In this document: positions 42,047 to 42,856 of the stretch, one piece after another
How the letters are laid out: the number at the start of each line of letters is the position of its first letter
Position numbering within the stretch: the stretch's first letter is position 1
Virus record (IMG/VR): IMGVR_UViG_3300029319_000118
Location: 1 to 42,856 of that record
DNA: 42,856 nucleotides
DNA from: a virus
Direction: 5' to 3' (one strand)
The notes under the pieces: generated by a model
Database searches by the model: none
The model's input: only the letters and a program-made list of their open reading frames with translations
Told to the model about the DNA's origin: nothing
Program-made: the position numbers and the translations under genes

Positions 42047-42468
42047 CGGTTATTGAATTTATTTAACAAATCTTTGGTTGTGTATTTGTTAGTTGTTGAA
42101 AATGTTTTCTGTCCCATTGCAGACTTGATCTTATTCATAAAGTGATAAGATTCATAGTCATGTCCTGGTCTTGTAGTGTCTCCAAATCTGCGAGCTATGT
42201 AATAGTTCCACATACTAGACTCCTGAAGAAATTTTTCTGTTGATTTGAAGCGTTTTGTTAGCACCCAAATACTACGCTGGACTCCTTTATTGTCCTTGTA
42301 ATGTTTTTCAGAAGGGATATATCCTGGTGCTGGATCAATCTTTACTCCTTGAGGACAGATTAACCACAGGTTATTACCCTTCATTTTTTTAGGTACTACG
42401 CATTTGTTTTGAAATGCTACTGTTGCGCAAGCAGCAAAGTGCTTGTCTTGTAATTGTAAATTTGCCAT
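42043..42468 (-). CDS. Hypothetical protein, 141 aa
   Basis: The ATG at 42468 (MANLQLQDKHFAACATVAFQ) is chosen over an upstream start 7 codons earlier because its leader is A-rich; either could be used. The middle contains NNLWLICPQGVKIDPAPGY and RSIWVLTKRFKSTEKFL, and the C-terminus is basic and helical. No family was recognised. Confidence 0.5.
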   Translation of the reverse strand: MANLQLQDKHFAACATVAFQNKCVVPKKMKGNNLWLICPQGVKIDPAPGYIPSEKHYKDNKGVQRSIWVLTKRFKSTEKFLQESSMWNYYIARRFGDTTRPGHDYESYHFMNKIKSAMGQKTFSTTNKYTTKDLLNKFNNR

Positions 42469-42553
42469 TGTTTTAGTTTTAGTTGGCATGTCGGTAAATG
42501 AATACCTAACGAAATCAGTCGCTAGCTGTTGCTTTTAAGTGTGTGCTCACTGT

Positions 42554-42856
42554 TTATTCTTTTGGTAGTGGTGGTCTTTTGTGTAGCTCCCACCATTCAC
42601 TACCATCGTATTCACCTCTTGTCATCCATAAACCATTTTTAAGCCATATGGTGCCAAATAGGAATTGAATGCCATACCCTGAATTATAATTCATACCCTC
42701 TAACATTTCTAACCATTCATCAAATTCTTTGTCAGAATGTCCAGGATACAAATCTATATTATTCATTCCAATATGTTCATACTGTATTTTAGCAGCTTGA
42801 ATATTTCTTAGTGGTATATTAGCATTGGTCAATAGTTTTACTATTTCTTTCTTTGC
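42554..42856 (-). CDS. Hypothetical protein, 5' partial at window edge, at least 100 aa
   Basis: The frame stays open to the right edge of the window (AKKEIVKLLTNANIPLRNIQ at the edge), so the true start lies beyond it; the internal TTG at 42832 is not needed. The visible part holds GHSDKEFDEWLEMLEGMNYN and ends in a Trp-rich YDGSEWWELHKRPPLPKE. The family is unknown. Confidence 0.55.
   Translation of the reverse strand, partial: AKKEIVKLLTNANIPLRNIQAAKIQYEHIGMNNIDLYPGHSDKEFDEWLEMLEGMNYNSGYGIQFLFGTIWLKNGLWMTRGEYDGSEWWELHKRPPLPKE

Noticed and set aside
1-42856. Integrase, transposase or other lysogeny genes
   Set aside because: No such family was recognised on either strand, so there is no support for a temperate or mobile-element interpretation.

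Overview
This window looks like most of a lytic bacteriophage genome, or a large contig of one, that infects a marine-type Bacteroidetes (probably flavobacterial) host. Coding density is close to complete. Genes abut or overlap by 1 to 30 bases, and no stretch longer than about 300 bases lacks a gene. I see no tRNA, rRNA, CRISPR array, integrase or insertion sequence. Three independent signs point to the host. (1) A phage-encoded secreted protein ends in a type IX secretion (T9SS, Por) type-A C-terminal sorting domain, a system confined to Bacteroidetes. (2) Several start regions carry TAnnTTTG, the Bacteroidetes -7 promoter box. (3) Starts are preceded by A-rich leaders without a Shine-Dalgarno purine run.

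Layout. Bases 1-29,928 are all on the plus strand and form a virion, host-surface and lysis arm. It opens with the last codons of an upstream gene, then three long internal-virion-type genes: a lysozyme-headed protein, a glycine-zipper protein and a giant 3,903-residue protein. The giant protein contains a HEXXGH metallopeptidase-like motif and, further on, the two-barrel RNA polymerase signature (DLDGD catalytic loop, RIP motif and flanking conserved blocks) known from crAss-like phages and YonO. I read it as a virion-packaged RNA polymerase injected with the DNA. Next come small paired structural proteins, two LamG/concanavalin-like adhesins, three signal-peptide-bearing proteins (beta-barrel-like, a thioredoxin-like protein without CXXC, and the repeat/T9SS protein), a thermonuclease, a cluster of tiny basic and cysteine-rich proteins, holin-like membrane proteins, a DUF5675-type putative lysis protein, a metallophosphoesterase and a GroES.

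Bases 29,921-42,856 are all on the minus strand and form the DNA-metabolism arm. It holds a DnaB-type helicase, a Rad52/Sak-type annealing protein, an SSB-like protein with an acidic LPF tip, a RusA resolvase, a DnaA-domain-IV-like protein, a DUF1599-type protein, a spore-photoproduct-lyase-like radical SAM enzyme, an M20/M28/M42-type zinc peptidase with a C-terminal zinc ribbon, and many small conserved phage proteins. The two arms converge tail to tail at about 29.92 kb.

Working model (inference): the giant polymerase enters with the genome and transcribes the early minus-strand arm. Replication then proceeds through helicase, SSB, Rad52 and RusA. The plus arm is expressed late from TAnnTTTG promoters, and GroES may help fold the very large virion proteins. 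No terminase, portal, major capsid, DNA polymerase or primase gene is recognisable, so part of the genome probably lies outside the window.
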